Shown: positions 32,298-41,279, numbered from the stretch's first letter. The stretch: DNA of 64,000 nucleotides from JADJNW01 sp964549655 (GCA_964549655.1 CAZJXN010000004.1:17353-81352), one strand, 5' to 3'. Notes: generated by a model from the letters alone, not told the origin. Numbers and translations are program-made.

Positions 32298-34835
32298 TCA
32301 AAAATCCATTCGCACGCGCAGATTAATCCTTCTCGAGGTCAAATAATTCGGAATCGCATATTGCTGTGCAAAAATAGTTTTAATCCAAGTATTGCCCGCC
32401 TGATTTTGCACTTGCAAAAGATTGAAAACTTCTAAACTTACCCAGCTATTTTTTGTAAAACGCAAGGGATGACGCGGCTTTTTATCCAAATTCGCTTTAT
32501 CCCACAAAAGTATGGAGAAGCCAATGTCCACGCGGTGATACGCATCAAAACGGTACGTATTACGATAAATACGATTGTTTCCAAGTACGCCATACGGCAA
32601 ACCCGTGCCAAATGTAAGATTCAAGTGCATTTTAAAATCTTCGTTCTTTGGCAGATAATCTTGAAAAAACATAGCCAGCGTCACAAAACGGTCGGTCGGA
32701 CGCGGCACGTCTTTGACCGTCGTTGCTGCTTCCTGTCCAATTTCGCGGCGCAAGTGGTCTACGCCCAACAATTGCTCGCGCGCACGTAAAAACGAGAGAT
32801 TCACCCAAGATTCTGCACCCGGCACAAATTCTCCATTTATTCTAAAATCAATGCCTGCCACGTAGCCTTCCGTATCATTTTGACCAGAGTAACGCAGCCG
32901 CACGTTTTCAATTTCATACGATACAATATCCCACAATTTTTTATAATATGCTTCGGTTATAAACTTAAATTTCTTCGGATTCCGTTTGCCCAGATAAAAA
33001 TCGAACGTCATACCACCTACGGCGTGAAACGACTTTTGTGCTTGCAAATCCGTATTCACTTTACCATCAAAACCACGCATTTCGCGGTAAAACGGAGGTT
33101 GGTAATACAAGCCGCCTGCCAAACGGTAAGAGATATCCCGTTCACTTTTTAAGGGTTTATATAACAGTTGCGCACGCGGCGCGATGAGCAATTCTTCATT
33201 CAAATCCCAATACGAAGCCCGCACACCGAGCGACAAACGCACTTCGCTTTTGCTTTCTTTGCGCCAAGTGTAAGTATCTTGAACAAACGCACTGAACCGA
33301 TTGGAATTCAGGTTGTTGCGCGTTTTTAAAACATTGAAAACTAACAATTGCGTGGTGTCATAAGGAAGCGAATAGCCTGCCGAATCCAGCCGCTCCCACT
33401 CATTGATGCGGTCGGCGATGGCTTCATTTTGATATTTGGCACTCCATTGAAAAAAATGACTGCTCGTCGTTTCCGTATCTTTGTGGTCCATTTGCAATTC
33501 AATACCGCCCTTGTGTTCGATGTTGCGAATGTCAATATTCAAAAAATTTCGCACATATTGTTGTTGCGTCCCAACGCCCAATTCTGCCAGCACTTCCCCA
33601 AAATTATCACTGCCCAAATCCGACTCAATTTGCCGCAAACTATAATCGCCATTAATGTCAAATCGCTCATTCTCATCACTTCTAAAAACAGAACCCAATA
33701 ATTTCAAAAAATACGGATTGCGCGAACGGTCAGGCAAATACGTAAATGATAACCCGCCCATTGCCGTTGTGAAATCATCAATTTCTTGCCCTTCAAATAC
33801 ACTAAAAAGTTGTAATGCGTAATTCACCAAACCAAACGCCGTGTTGCGCTCCGTTGGTTGAAATTTATAAACACTTCGATTGTAATTGCCGAGAAAACCG
33901 ACTTGTAAATCGCGGCTGATATCGTAGGTCAAATACGTTTGTAAATCTGTAAAATTCGGTACATATTCACCTTTTGTGTCAAGTGTACCAAGCAGATATT
34001 GAGTGGTTTTATAACGAGCGCCCGCCAAATAGCGAAACCGCCGATAACTGTCTTTTCCCACTTTTGTACTTCCTTCAATGTGCGCTGAAGCGCCCAAAAA
34101 ACTTCCACTGATGGAGCCGGCAAGGGTGTCCGGTCGCTTGTATTTAATATCCAAAACGGATGCCAATTTATCGCCATATTTTGCTTCAAAACCGCCAGAA
34201 GAAAACGACAAATCGCGTATCAAATCAATATTTGGAAACGTCAAACCCTCTTGCTGCCCAGCACGAATCAACTGCGGACGATATATTTCAAAGTCATTGA
34301 CATATACCAAATTTTCGTCATAATTTCCTCCGCGCACGTTATATTGCGAAGTCAATTCTCCGCCGGAACCACTGCTCGTACCCAGCGCAATGTGTGGCAA
34401 AATACTTTCCAAATTCCCAGTCGTCGTCGGGAGCAATTTCATATTCTCCACATCCTCGCGTATCATGCCTGATTCTTCAATCTTACTGGCTCGAATCACC
34501 ACTTCCAAACTTGATTCCGCTGGCGGCATATTTACATCAATCTGCTTGCTACTGCGCGGCGGCATTGCCCCCACCTGCGTCGTCACTTCTTTATAACCCA
34601 CTCGCCGAAAAATAAGTGTAAACGATTCATTCACAGGCACTTCCAAACGATAGCGACCATTGGTAGCTGTTTCCGTCCCAACGTTTTTATCTTTGATGTA
34701 CACATTAACTAATTCGACCGGCTCGTCTGACTCGGCATCGCGAACGATACCTGTGAGGATGGCGGTGCGGTCGGTTTGGGCATGAGAAAGAATAATGGTG
34801 AAAAGAGCAATTATAGAAGTAAGAATTTTTTTCAT
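32298..34835 (-). CDS. TonB-dependent receptor with carboxypeptidase-regulatory domain
   Basis: An 845-residue receptor with a signal peptide (about 1-19), a carboxypeptidase-regulatory domain (about 25-105, GIVRDAESDEPVELVNVYIK), a plug (about 120-230, with SQYNVRGGNYDENLVYVNDF and SSGGFEAKYGDKLASVLDI) and a barrel ending RINLRVRMDF. I recall this NVRGGNYDEN form in a Bacteroidota receptor subgroup not paired with SusD, and there is no susD neighbour. Substrate unknown. It lies downstream of rpe on the same strand, separated by a perfect 18-bp hairpin. Confidence 0.88.
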   Translation of the reverse strand: MKKILTSIIALFTIILSHAQTDRTAILTGIVRDAESDEPVELVNVYIKDKNVGTETATNGRYRLEVPVNESFTLIFRRVGYKEVTTQVGAMPPRSSKQIDVNMPPAESSLEVVIRASKIEESGMIREDVENMKLLPTTTGNLESILPHIALGTSSGSGGELTSQYNVRGGNYDENLVYVNDFEIYRPQLIRAGQQEGLTFPNIDLIRDLSFSSGGFEAKYGDKLASVLDIKYKRPDTLAGSISGSFLGASAHIEGSTKVGKDSYRRFRYLAGARYKTTQYLLGTLDTKGEYVPNFTDLQTYLTYDISRDLQVGFLGNYNRSVYKFQPTERNTAFGLVNYALQLFSVFEGQEIDDFTTAMGGLSFTYLPDRSRNPYFLKLLGSVFRSDENERFDINGDYSLRQIESDLGSDNFGEVLAELGVGTQQQYVRNFLNIDIRNIEHKGGIELQMDHKDTETTSSHFFQWSAKYQNEAIADRINEWERLDSAGYSLPYDTTQLLVFNVLKTRNNLNSNRFSAFVQDTYTWRKESKSEVRLSLGVRASYWDLNEELLIAPRAQLLYKPLKSERDISYRLAGGLYYQPPFYREMRGFDGKVNTDLQAQKSFHAVGGMTFDFYLGKRNPKKFKFITEAYYKKLWDIVSYEIENVRLRYSGQNDTEGYVAGIDFRINGEFVPGAESWVNLSFLRAREQLLGVDHLRREIGQEAATTVKDVPRPTDRFVTLAMFFQDYLPKNEDFKMHLNLTFGTGLPYGVLGNNRIYRNTYRFDAYHRVDIGFSILLWDKANLDKKPRHPLRFTKNSWVSLEVFNLLQVQNQAGNTWIKTIFAQQYAIPNYLTSRRINLRVRMDF

Positions 34836-34923
34836 ATTAAAATTGAATATCGGAATGATGGAAATCCACTTTGTGAAACGATGGATTTAAAAACGTGTTG
34901 CAGGAAAAAAGCGTAAATTGTAA

Positions 34924-34972
34924 CGGCGAGCTTTAGTCGCCACAGTAGTATGTCGGCGACTAAAGCTCGCCG
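34924..34972. repeat. CGGCGAGCTTTAGTCGCC inverted repeat
   Basis: Perfect 18-bp arms (34924-34941 and 34955-34972) with a 13-base loop, between rpe and the receptor gene. A degraded half copy is near 5766-5784. It could act as a terminator or mRNA end after rpe, but no T run follows. Confidence 0.8.
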
Positions 34973-34978
34973 ATACAT

Positions 34979-35656
34979 TTATACATACTTCGTCCAGCGC
35001 TCATTCAGCGCTTTCATTTTAGCAATCACCTCCTTTGGATTTTCTGCTTTAAACACACTATTTCCCGCCACGAGTACATCTGCGCCAGCTTGGAGAATAC
35101 TTTCCGCATTTTGTAAACCAATGCCGCCGTCCACTTCAATGAGCGTGGACGTATTGCGAATAGTTATCATTTCTTTGAGGCGTTGTATTTTATTCAAACT
35201 GCGATAGATGAATTTTTGACCGCCAAAGCCGGGATTGACCGACATAATACACACTAAATCAACGTCTTCTATCACATCTTCCAGCATTTCTACGGGCGTA
35301 TGCGGATTGAGCGCGACGCCCGCTTTGGCACCGGTGTCTTTTATTTGTTGCAAAGTGCGATGCAAATGTGGACAGGCTTCATAATGCACCGTAATCACGT
35401 CGGCACCCGCTTCTCGAAATTGCTCGATGTATTTTTCAGGTTCTACAATCATGAGGTGAACGTCGAGCGGTTTTTGCGCTAACTGCTTGATAGCCTGTAT
35501 GATAAATATACCAAATGTAAGATTGGGGACAAATCGTCCATCCATTACATCTAAATGAAACCAATCGGCTTCACTCTCGTTCACCAAGGTAAGTTCTTCG
35601 CGCAGGCGTGTAAAATCCGCCGCCAAAACGGAAGGTGCGACCAAATGCTTTTTCAT
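34979..35656 (-). CDS. rpe: ribulose-phosphate 3-epimerase
   Basis: A 225-residue TIM-barrel epimerase interconverting ribulose-5-phosphate and xylulose-5-phosphate in the pentose phosphate pathway. Landmarks: APSVLAADF, HLDVMDGRFVPNLTFG (metal-binding His and Asp), DVHLMIVEPE, MSVNPGFGGQKF and EVDGGIG, with the terminal phosphate-binding VAGNSVF. Length is normal. About 150 bases upstream on the same strand lies the terminator of the putative RNA at 35808-36079, so that RNA could be either a separate transcript or an attenuated leader of rpe. Confidence 0.96.
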   Translation of the reverse strand: MKKHLVAPSVLAADFTRLREELTLVNESEADWFHLDVMDGRFVPNLTFGIFIIQAIKQLAQKPLDVHLMIVEPEKYIEQFREAGADVITVHYEACPHLHRTLQQIKDTGAKAGVALNPHTPVEMLEDVIEDVDLVCIMSVNPGFGGQKFIYRSLNKIQRLKEMITIRNTSTLIEVDGGIGLQNAESILQAGADVLVAGNSVFKAENPKEVIAKMKALNERWTKYV

Positions 35657-35807
35657 TTCGCAAAGGTATAAAAAGCTGCAAAGTAGTAGGTTGGAAGTTG
35701 AAATTTAGCGTTGTAGCGGAATTATTTTGATATAATGGAAAAAAATAACGTTAAAAACTTGCATTTGGCATTGGATTACCCGTAAATTGCAGGCGAGTTT
35801 TGAGACA

Positions 35808-35841
35808 AAATAAAAAAACCGGTCAGATTGACTAACCGGTT
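35808..35841 (-). terminator. intrinsic terminator of putative RNA 1
   Basis: On the minus strand AACCGGT, a ten-base loop, ACCGGTT, then a run of T. Confidence 0.75.
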
Positions 35842-36079
35842 ACAAATGAGCTTTGAGAGGCTATCTACATACCAAAAATAAAGGATAACCTTTGTTATCC
35901 CCCGTTGTTCTTACTGGGGTTCTAACGCAGTGTATTCGTGGGACTATAAATTTGTTGTTAGTAAGCCGTAAATTCTAATTTGTTAATAGGACAATTTCGG
36001 ATTATAATTTGTTAGTAGTTATTTTTCGTTTTCTTCTATTGCTTTTCTAATCTGTGTGTATTTCTTTTCTTTCCCTTTG
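35808..36079 (-). ncRNA. putative small RNA 1, about 270 nt (twin of the RNA at 36641)
   Basis: Bounded by a promoter-like pair at 36086-36120 and an intrinsic terminator (AACCGGT-loop-ACCGGTT then seven T) at 35808-35841. Inside, on the minus strand, are three related words of the type CTAATAACAAATTATAGTCC, a GGATAAC/GTTATCC hairpin and a CCCCAGT/ACTGGGG-type hairpin. No ATG frame of meaningful length is present. It shares ordered sequence blocks with 36641-36870. The family is not recognised. It could also be a leader of rpe. Confidence 0.45.
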
Positions 36080-36085
36080 ATGATA

Positions 36086-36125
36086 CAAATATCGCTCGCC
36101 AAACCGCCTAAAATAAGTACATTTT
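36086..36125 (-). promoter_or_regulatory. conserved promoter-like boxes of putative RNA 1
   Basis: On the minus strand GTACTTA, 20 bases, then GATATTTGTAT. The same boxes at the same spacing occur at 36877-36915, although the 20 spacer bases have diverged. Conserved boxes with a free spacer are what a promoter would leave. Confidence 0.5.
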
Positions 36126-36429
36126 CAAAATAAACTGGTTGAAAAAACCAAATCAACTTCGCGCAAGCTATTGACAATCAATTTTTTAAGTTAAAAATTG
36201 AAACTACTTTCTGTATTGCCGATTCTAAAATTCAACTTTTTTTAGCAGATAAAAATTATTTTTTGGAGCTATTTTTTCTAGAAAAAGCAAAATACAATCG
36301 AGTTTTCTGAGCCAATTGGTAATTTTTACCATTCATCACTATATTATAAATGGTCAATTATTCCATTACGCCCCTTCTCCTTTAAATATGCCGCAAGTTC
36401 ATAAAGATATAGCCTAAAAGGGGTAGTGT

Positions 36430-36535
36430 CCTTTGTGAAAAAATCTTTGTGTACTTTGTGGTAGAAAATGAGCAGCGCGAAAAAATTCAAGCGAGGTGAA
36501 AAAAACTTTGCGGTCTCTGTGGTAAAAAAAGGTAG
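36430..36535. repeat. CTTTGTGTACTTTGTGGT / CTTTGCGGTCTCTGTGGT text-like repeat
   Basis: Short-period words of the same kind as 17510-17560, sharing AAAAAACTTTGCGGTCTCTG. The open frame across it (36468-36746) is made of repeat and hairpin sequence and is not believed. Confidence 0.55.
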
Positions 36536-36568
36536 CGAGGGAGAAAATGTAGGTGTGCACTTAAAAAC

Positions 36569-36603
36569 TAAAAGGGTACCGCATGCGTCGTGCGATACCC
36601 TTT
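36569..36603. terminator. bidirectional hairpin
   Basis: AAAGGGTA and TACCCTTT with inner GCA/TGC (about 36571-36603), flanked by A-rich and T-rich runs. It is downstream of putative RNA 2 and could be its back-up terminator. Confidence 0.55.
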
Positions 36604-36640
36604 CTCAAAAAACCATTCATGAGATTATAATAAGTAGGAG

Positions 36641-36692
36641 TAAAAAAATGAGGCTGCAAAAATTTTGTTCATGGTACTTTGCAATGCAGCCT
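36641..36692 (-). terminator. intrinsic terminator of putative RNA 2
   Basis: On the minus strand AGGCTGCA (36692-36685) pairs with TGCAGCCT (36658-36651), then CATTTTTTT. Confidence 0.75.
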
Positions 36693-36734
36693 TTTGCTTG
36701 TGTGTGTGGGACTAATTTGTTGATAGTAAGTCGT

Positions 36735-36802
36735 CAAAAAAATTAGGTCGTCGTTGTTAAAAAAAATTAGGTCGTCGTCGTCAAAAAAAAATTTAAGGTC
36801 GT
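36735..36802. repeat. three tandem AAAAAAATTAGGTCGTCG units
   Basis: About 24-base units, A-run then ATTAGGTCGTCGTYGT, repeated three times with small changes inside putative RNA 2. Confidence 0.75.
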
Positions 36803-36876
36803 CTTTACTTTTCTTCGGAACTATAATCTGTTATTAGCGAGTCGTGTTAAAAAGTGTTTCATTGTGATTTATAATA

Positions 36877-36915
36877 CAAATGTCGGTCAAAAGACTTGTG
36901 CATGTAAGTACATTT
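36877..36915 (-). promoter_or_regulatory. conserved promoter-like boxes of putative RNA 2
   Basis: On the minus strand GTACTTA, 20 bases, then GACATTTGTAT; twin of the boxes at 36086-36125. It is divergent from the gene at 36986. Confidence 0.5.
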
Positions 36916-36985
36916 TTTTAACTTACTGCGCTCAAAGCGGCATCGCTTTTTGGGCGTAAAAAATTGATAATCAAAACAGTAGATT

Positions 36986-38470
36986 GTGAAAAAAGGGCAA
37001 ATTTCTGAACTGGACAAAAAAGAATCGCAAGGACAAAGTAAAATAATTAAACACATTAAGGAATTATCGGCGAAAGACCGAGAGCGATTTTATCAATTTG
37101 TGGCTTCGCCGTACTTCAACCAACACGATGCCACCAGAGCCTTGTTGGATCTGATTTTGGAGAACGTAGACCGCTCCAATACTGCATTGGAACGAGAAAA
37201 GCTGTTCAAAAAACTCTTCCCACGCGAGGCTTTCGATGAGCAGAAATTGCACAATGTGATGTCGTATCTCAAAAAATTATACCATCGTTTTTTGGCGCAA
37301 CAATTCTACGAAAAGCAACCCTTACGCGAACAACTTTTCACCTTAGAAGCCGCTTATGAAAATAATACCTTCGATTTGCTGACCAATCGAGCTAAAATAT
37401 TGGAGAAAACCATTGAGCAACAGGCTTATCGAGATAATAATTTTCATCATGTCAATTATCGCCTCCACGCGCTGCTCGCTTATTATGGTGCTGAATATGT
37501 AGACCGTTCTAAGCCGGAGACTTTTCAAAAGATGATGAATCATTTAGACCTTTATTATCTAATCGAAAAACTGCGCAATAGCTGCCACCTTACGGCGAAT
37601 ATGATGGTGGTCAATACAAAATTTGATTTTGGATTTTTTGATGAGGCGTTGCAATATTTGCAAAATAACTTTGACCGATATAGCCACGACCCGTCTATTG
37701 TGCTGTATTACACTATTTTTATGAGCCTTACGGATGAGAAAAATCCTGCATATTATGATGCGATGAAAGAAATGCTGGCGAATGAAATAGACCATTTTAG
37801 CCCCGACGAACGGCGCGATTTGTATAGTTTTGCCACTAATTATTGCATTCGACAAAGTAACTTAGGACAGGTCCAATATCGGCGCGAGCTTTTTTTATTA
37901 TATCAACAAGGCTTGACCACTGGGCTTTTGCTGACTAACGGCACGATTATTTCAGAATACAATTATAAAAATGTAGCCATGCTGGGCTGTAGTTTGAAAG
38001 AATTTAACTGGACGGAGGAATTTATTCAAAAATATCGGGAAAACTTGCCCAGTCATCGCCGCGATAATGCTTATAATTTTAATCTCGCTAACCTTTATTA
38101 TAACAAAAAAATGTACAACGAGGCGCTCACGGCACTCATGCAAGTACAATTCACTGACGTGACGCACCATTTGAATACCAATACGCTCATTCTGCGCACT
38201 TATTATGCCCTACGGGATACGGAAGCGCTGCTTTCTTTGATTGAAACGTTTCGGATATATGTCATTCGCAATCGAAAATTGACGACCGTTGAGAAAAAAG
38301 GCTACACTAACTTTCTGCGGTTTGCCAAAAGTTTAGTTTTACTCAAGCACCATTCTACAACCTTTTCTCGAAAAGCATTGGAAGAAAAATTGGAACTGCT
38401 GCGCCAAAAAATTGATACCACACAAAACGTACTGAATAAATATTGGTTGCTGGAGGAGTGTCAAGTTTAA
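36986..38470 (+). CDS. large helical cytosolic protein of unknown function
   Basis: A 494-residue protein with no signal peptide or membrane segment. It starts with GTG. An N-terminal conserved-looking part (about 20-110, LSAKDRERFYQFVASPYFNQHDATRALLDLIL) precedes a long helical repeat-like region. The pattern suggests TPR-like alpha hairpins (for example NLYYNKKMYNEALTALMQV at about 372-390). I recall similar proteins in multiple copies in Saprospiria genomes without an assigned role. Its leader faces the promoter of putative RNA 2, and the TonB/T9SS genes around it give no clue. Confidence 0.7.
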   Translation: MKKGQISELDKKESQGQSKIIKHIKELSAKDRERFYQFVASPYFNQHDATRALLDLILENVDRSNTALEREKLFKKLFPREAFDEQKLHNVMSYLKKLYHRFLAQQFYEKQPLREQLFTLEAAYENNTFDLLTNRAKILEKTIEQQAYRDNNFHHVNYRLHALLAYYGAEYVDRSKPETFQKMMNHLDLYYLIEKLRNSCHLTANMMVVNTKFDFGFFDEALQYLQNNFDRYSHDPSIVLYYTIFMSLTDEKNPAYYDAMKEMLANEIDHFSPDERRDLYSFATNYCIRQSNLGQVQYRRELFLLYQQGLTTGLLLTNGTIISEYNYKNVAMLGCSLKEFNWTEEFIQKYRENLPSHRRDNAYNFNLANLYYNKKMYNEALTALMQVQFTDVTHHLNTNTLILRTYYALRDTEALLSLIETFRIYVIRNRKLTTVEKKGYTNFLRFAKSLVLLKHHSTTFSRKALEEKLELLRQKIDTTQNVLNKYWLLEECQV

Positions 38471-38590
38471 AATGTAAAGTTTGGTGTTTGGAAGTTTGAG
38501 GTTGGAAATTCAAAACTCAAAATTAGTTATCAAAAAAAACTTCCAACTTTAAACCCTGAACTTCAAACGTTAAACGCCAAACCCTTCTAT
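38471..38590. repeat. paired text-like repeats of GAAGTTTGAGG type
   Basis: AAAGTTTGGTGTTTGGAAG and GAGGTTGGAA words on the left, and their complements (AACTTCCAACTTTAAACCC, AACTTCAAACG) on the right, so the gap can fold into a long imperfect hairpin after the 494-residue gene. The same wording is inside the Omp85 gene at 52160. Confidence 0.6.
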
Positions 38591-38595
38591 ATTTG
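38588..38595 (+). promoter_or_regulatory. possible -7 box of the glycosidase gene
   Basis: TATATTTG, a perfect Bacteroidota -7 box, 16 bases before ATG 38612. No clear -33 TTTG. Confidence 0.4.
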
Positions 38596-38611
38596 TGATA
38601 AATACGAACAC

Positions 38612-40168
38612 ATGAAGCTATTTCAAACACTCCTTATTCCTTCCTTATTCCTTTTTTCCTTCTTTCATTCCTCCGTGGCGCAGCCCAACGTGCCTAAGCG
38701 CGAATTTCGAGGCGTGTGGGTCGCTACCGTCGCCAATATTGACTATCCGCGCCAGCCTACAACGGATATTATTGCGCTGAAAGAACAGTGGAAAAATTTG
38801 TTAGACCGTTATAAAGAGACTGGTTTGAATGCAGTAATTTTTCAAGTGCGCCCAGCTGCCGATGCGCTTTATCCTACGCAGCTTGCGCCTTGGTCTAAAT
38901 ATTTAATCGGCAGACAAGCGACCGCTTCGCCGCAAGAAGTGTTTGACCCACTGCAATTTGTGATAGAAGAAACGCATCGTGCCGGCATGGAATTTCATGC
39001 TTGGTTCAATCCGTATCGAGCTACCATGGATTTTGACACGATTAATTTAGCAGCCAATCATGTGTTCCGGCAGCACCGCGATTGGGTCGTGCGCTATGGT
39101 CCTAAATTCTATTTGAATCCGGGCATTCCGCAGGTACGGCAGCATCTCACCGCCGTTGTGAGTGAAGTGGTAAGCAGATATGATATTGATGCGGTGCATT
39201 TTGATGATTATTTTTATCCTTATAAAATTGCGAATGAAGTCTTTCCAGATAGTGCGCAGTTTACACAATATGGTACTAATTTTACAAGTATAGAGGACTG
39301 GCGGCGCAGCAATATTGACTCTCTGATTGAAAATGTAACGACTTCGATTAAAAAAATCAAGCCGCATGTACAGTTTGGCGTGAGTCCGTTTGGCGTTTGG
39401 CGCAATAAAGAAGTAGACCCACTGGGTTCGGATACGCGAGCAGGCGCGACAACGTATGATGATTTGTATGCAGATGTAGTGAAGTGGCTCAAAGCAGGTT
39501 GGTTGGATTATGTGATTCCACAATTGTATTGGAATATTGGATTTGCACCGGCTGACCATGCCAAGCTCGTAGGGTGGTGGGGCACGCGCAATTACGAGCG
39601 CAACTTGTACATCGGTCACGCGGCTTATAAGGTAGAAAATAATCCAGAAATTGCTTGGAGTGACCCGAATGAAATCCCGAAACAAATCATGCTGGGTCGT
39701 CGCAATGCCATCGTGCAGGGCAGCGCGTATTTTAGTTCTAAACCCGTGTTGGAAAATCGGCTCGGCTTGCGGGATTCTTTACAAGTGTATTATAAAGCGA
39801 TGTCCATGTTGCCCATTCCGCCGGACGCGACGTTGAAGCCTTTTGCAACGCCTACGTTATTAAAACCAAAATTGCAGTTAAAAGAAAATCGCGTGCGCCT
39901 ACGCTGGACTCCGAATAAAGCAGACCGCAAACTTCAACCAGCGTATTATGTGGTGTATCGCTTTTATGGCAGTAGAATCGGCGATTTTGAAGACCCACAA
40001 AATATCATTCACATCAGTGAATTTCATAAAGTAAATAAACGCTTTCAGCACATGGATTTTACCATTGAGCGGAATGCCAATTATACGTATGTCGTCACGG
40101 CTGTGAATCGCCAGCATATTGAGGGCAGACCGAGTGGTGGGCGGAATGTAAGAATTGGGAAAAGGTAA
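38612..40168 (+). CDS. GHL10 family (DUF187) glycoside hydrolase, exported
   Basis: A 518-residue exported protein. It has a signal peptide (about 1-23, ending SSVAQ), then a hypothetical-glycosidase GHL10 TIM barrel: REFRGVWVATVANIDYP, GLNAVIFQVRPAADALYP, GMEFHAWFNPYR, YDIDAVHFDDYFYPY and VQFGVSPFGVWRN. Asp residues in HFDDYFYP and nearby are likely catalytic. The last 100 residues look like a fibronectin type III or similar beta sandwich. Related enzymes act on peptidoglycan or other glycans; the substrate here is unknown. Confidence 0.9.
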   Translation: MKLFQTLLIPSLFLFSFFHSSVAQPNVPKREFRGVWVATVANIDYPRQPTTDIIALKEQWKNLLDRYKETGLNAVIFQVRPAADALYPTQLAPWSKYLIGRQATASPQEVFDPLQFVIEETHRAGMEFHAWFNPYRATMDFDTINLAANHVFRQHRDWVVRYGPKFYLNPGIPQVRQHLTAVVSEVVSRYDIDAVHFDDYFYPYKIANEVFPDSAQFTQYGTNFTSIEDWRRSNIDSLIENVTTSIKKIKPHVQFGVSPFGVWRNKEVDPLGSDTRAGATTYDDLYADVVKWLKAGWLDYVIPQLYWNIGFAPADHAKLVGWWGTRNYERNLYIGHAAYKVENNPEIAWSDPNEIPKQIMLGRRNAIVQGSAYFSSKPVLENRLGLRDSLQVYYKAMSMLPIPPDATLKPFATPTLLKPKLQLKENRVRLRWTPNKADRKLQPAYYVVYRFYGSRIGDFEDPQNIIHISEFHKVNKRFQHMDFTIERNANYTYVVTAVNRQHIEGRPSGGRNVRIGKR

Positions 40169-40214
40169 TTGTTATTGGTTATTTGTAAAGAGCGTCCAAA
40201 TAACCAATAACAAA
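40169..40214. terminator. bidirectional hairpin between convergent genes
   Basis: TTGTTATTGGTTATTTG pairs perfectly over 17 bp with CAAATAACCAATAACAA, with a ten-base loop. It lies in the 53-base gap between the glycosidase and exonuclease stops. Confidence 0.75.
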
Positions 40215-40221
40215 TCACATC

Positions 40222-40974
40222 TTACTTAATATGTTGCACCTGCTCCTCTACCAGAATCGGCATTCGCTTGAAGCGCAAGAAAAGTTGCACGGTGGCTAAT
40301 ACGTCTTTTTCACAATAGTGTGAGATGCGTTCCAAATCGCCTTCTTCCCAAAAAACGGCACCGACTTTGCTGCCGTCCATATCGTCTTTGGGAGAGGGAA
40401 AACCCAGCACAGCGGCGAGTAAGCGCATGGAAGTGAAGTTTTTAATATCGCCAAAGCGCCACATTTCCATCGTATCCAACAGGTGTTTGGTTTCCCACGG
40501 TTTCCGACCGGCTATGTTGAGCAAATCAGGGAAGGGCATCTGGTGTACAATCATGCGCCGACAAATGTACGGGATGTCAAATTCCTTGATGTTGTGCCCG
40601 CACATAAAATGCTTCGACAAATCGTAGTAATACTGGTTGACCAACTTGCAAAACTCCTGCAATAATTCGTACTCATCCTCACTGGCAAAGGACTTGAGTC
40701 GCAGCCGCAGCCGATTATCATCTTTGCTCCGATGCACGATTCCTACGGAAATGCACACGATTTTTCCAAATTCTGCGAAGATACCTGCCCGCTCATAGTA
40801 CAACGAGCCTACTTCATCTTCTGTCAATTCTTCGGCTGTTTTCCGCGCCACCGAGCGACTTTTTAAAAACCACAATTCGCGCATCTCATCATCCAACTCC
40901 TCATAATCCATCTTATTGGACACCGTTTCGATGTCCAAGAATAGCACATTGGCAATGTCTATCTGTTCAAACAT
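40222..40974 (-). CDS. predicted 3'-5' exonuclease (DnaQ/PolB-like ribonuclease H fold)
   Basis: A 250-residue exonuclease-fold protein. Exo I is VLFLDIETV (Asp and Glu ligands), Exo II is HFMCGHNIKEFDIPYICRR (Asp), and Exo III is ISHYCEKDVLATVQLFLRF, with Tyr-Asp spacing of the DEDDy type. I recall Bacteroidota proteins of this length annotated as 3'-5' exonuclease related to the DNA polymerase B exonuclease. ATG 40974 (MFEQIDIANVLFLDIE) is chosen over the longer 41007 start. Convergent with the glycosidase. Confidence 0.85.
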   Translation of the reverse strand: MFEQIDIANVLFLDIETVSNKMDYEELDDEMRELWFLKSRSVARKTAEELTEDEVGSLYYERAGIFAEFGKIVCISVGIVHRSKDDNRLRLRLKSFASEDEYELLQEFCKLVNQYYYDLSKHFMCGHNIKEFDIPYICRRMIVHQMPFPDLLNIAGRKPWETKHLLDTMEMWRFGDIKNFTSMRLLAAVLGFPSPKDDMDGSKVGAVFWEEGDLERISHYCEKDVLATVQLFLRFKRMPILVEEQVQHIK

Positions 40975-41100
40975 TTTAGTTGATTTTAGCCTTGTAAGAT
41001 ACAACAAATTCGTGGAAAGGATAGAATCAAATGGTACTTTTCTTCTTTCATTTGCAAGATTAATTGAAAAATTTTAACTTGCAGAAAAAACAAATCTGCG

Positions 41101-41202
41101 ATGAAAAGAAACTGGAAAAAGCTCATTATCACTATAATATGGTTTGTTATTGGAACTGTCCTCTACAAGCTTACTAACTATTTGCTTGGGACAATAATTT
41201 GA
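41101..41202 (+). CDS. small membrane protein, 33 aa
   Basis: A complete frame MKRNWKKLIITIIWFVIGTV followed by LYKLTNYLLGTII: a basic head (KRNWKK) and one transmembrane helix. The second small frame 77 bases downstream has the same basic-Trp-Lys start (LNWKKWLFIGI), which supports both being real relatives. No function can be given. Confidence 0.5.
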   Translation: MKRNWKKLIITIIWFVIGTVLYKLTNYLLGTII

Positions 41203-41279
41203 AAAACCTTGCGCTAAATACTATAAATAGCCGGATTTATCAATATTTTTTTATTTACAATTATAATAATTCAATAGCA

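Larger units (their letters stand above)
36641..36870 (-). ncRNA. putative small RNA 2, about 230 nt (twin of the RNA at 35808)
   Basis: It starts after a promoter-like pair at 36877-36915 and ends in an intrinsic terminator (AGGCTGCA-loop-TGCAGCCT then seven T) at 36641-36692. It shares with RNA 1, in order, the promoter boxes, a block TTCGGA-TATAAT-TGTTA-TAG (plus-strand wording, 36813-36838 versus 35996-36018) and a block GTGGGACTA-TTTGTTG-TAGTAAG (36706-36730 versus 35939-35964). In place of the RNA 1 middle hairpins it has three AATTAGGTCGTCG repeats. Only a 13-codon frame (MKHFLTRLANNRL) is present. Family not recognised. Confidence 0.45.

Noticed and set aside
36468..36746. 92-codon plus-strand frame MSSAKKFKRGEKN
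   Set aside because: Composed of a text-like repeat, a hairpin and the terminator stem of putative RNA 2; composition and repeats argue against a gene.
39047..39685. 212-codon minus-strand frame inside the glycosidase gene
   Set aside because: Shadow of the GHL10 coding frame, which has signal peptide and family motifs.
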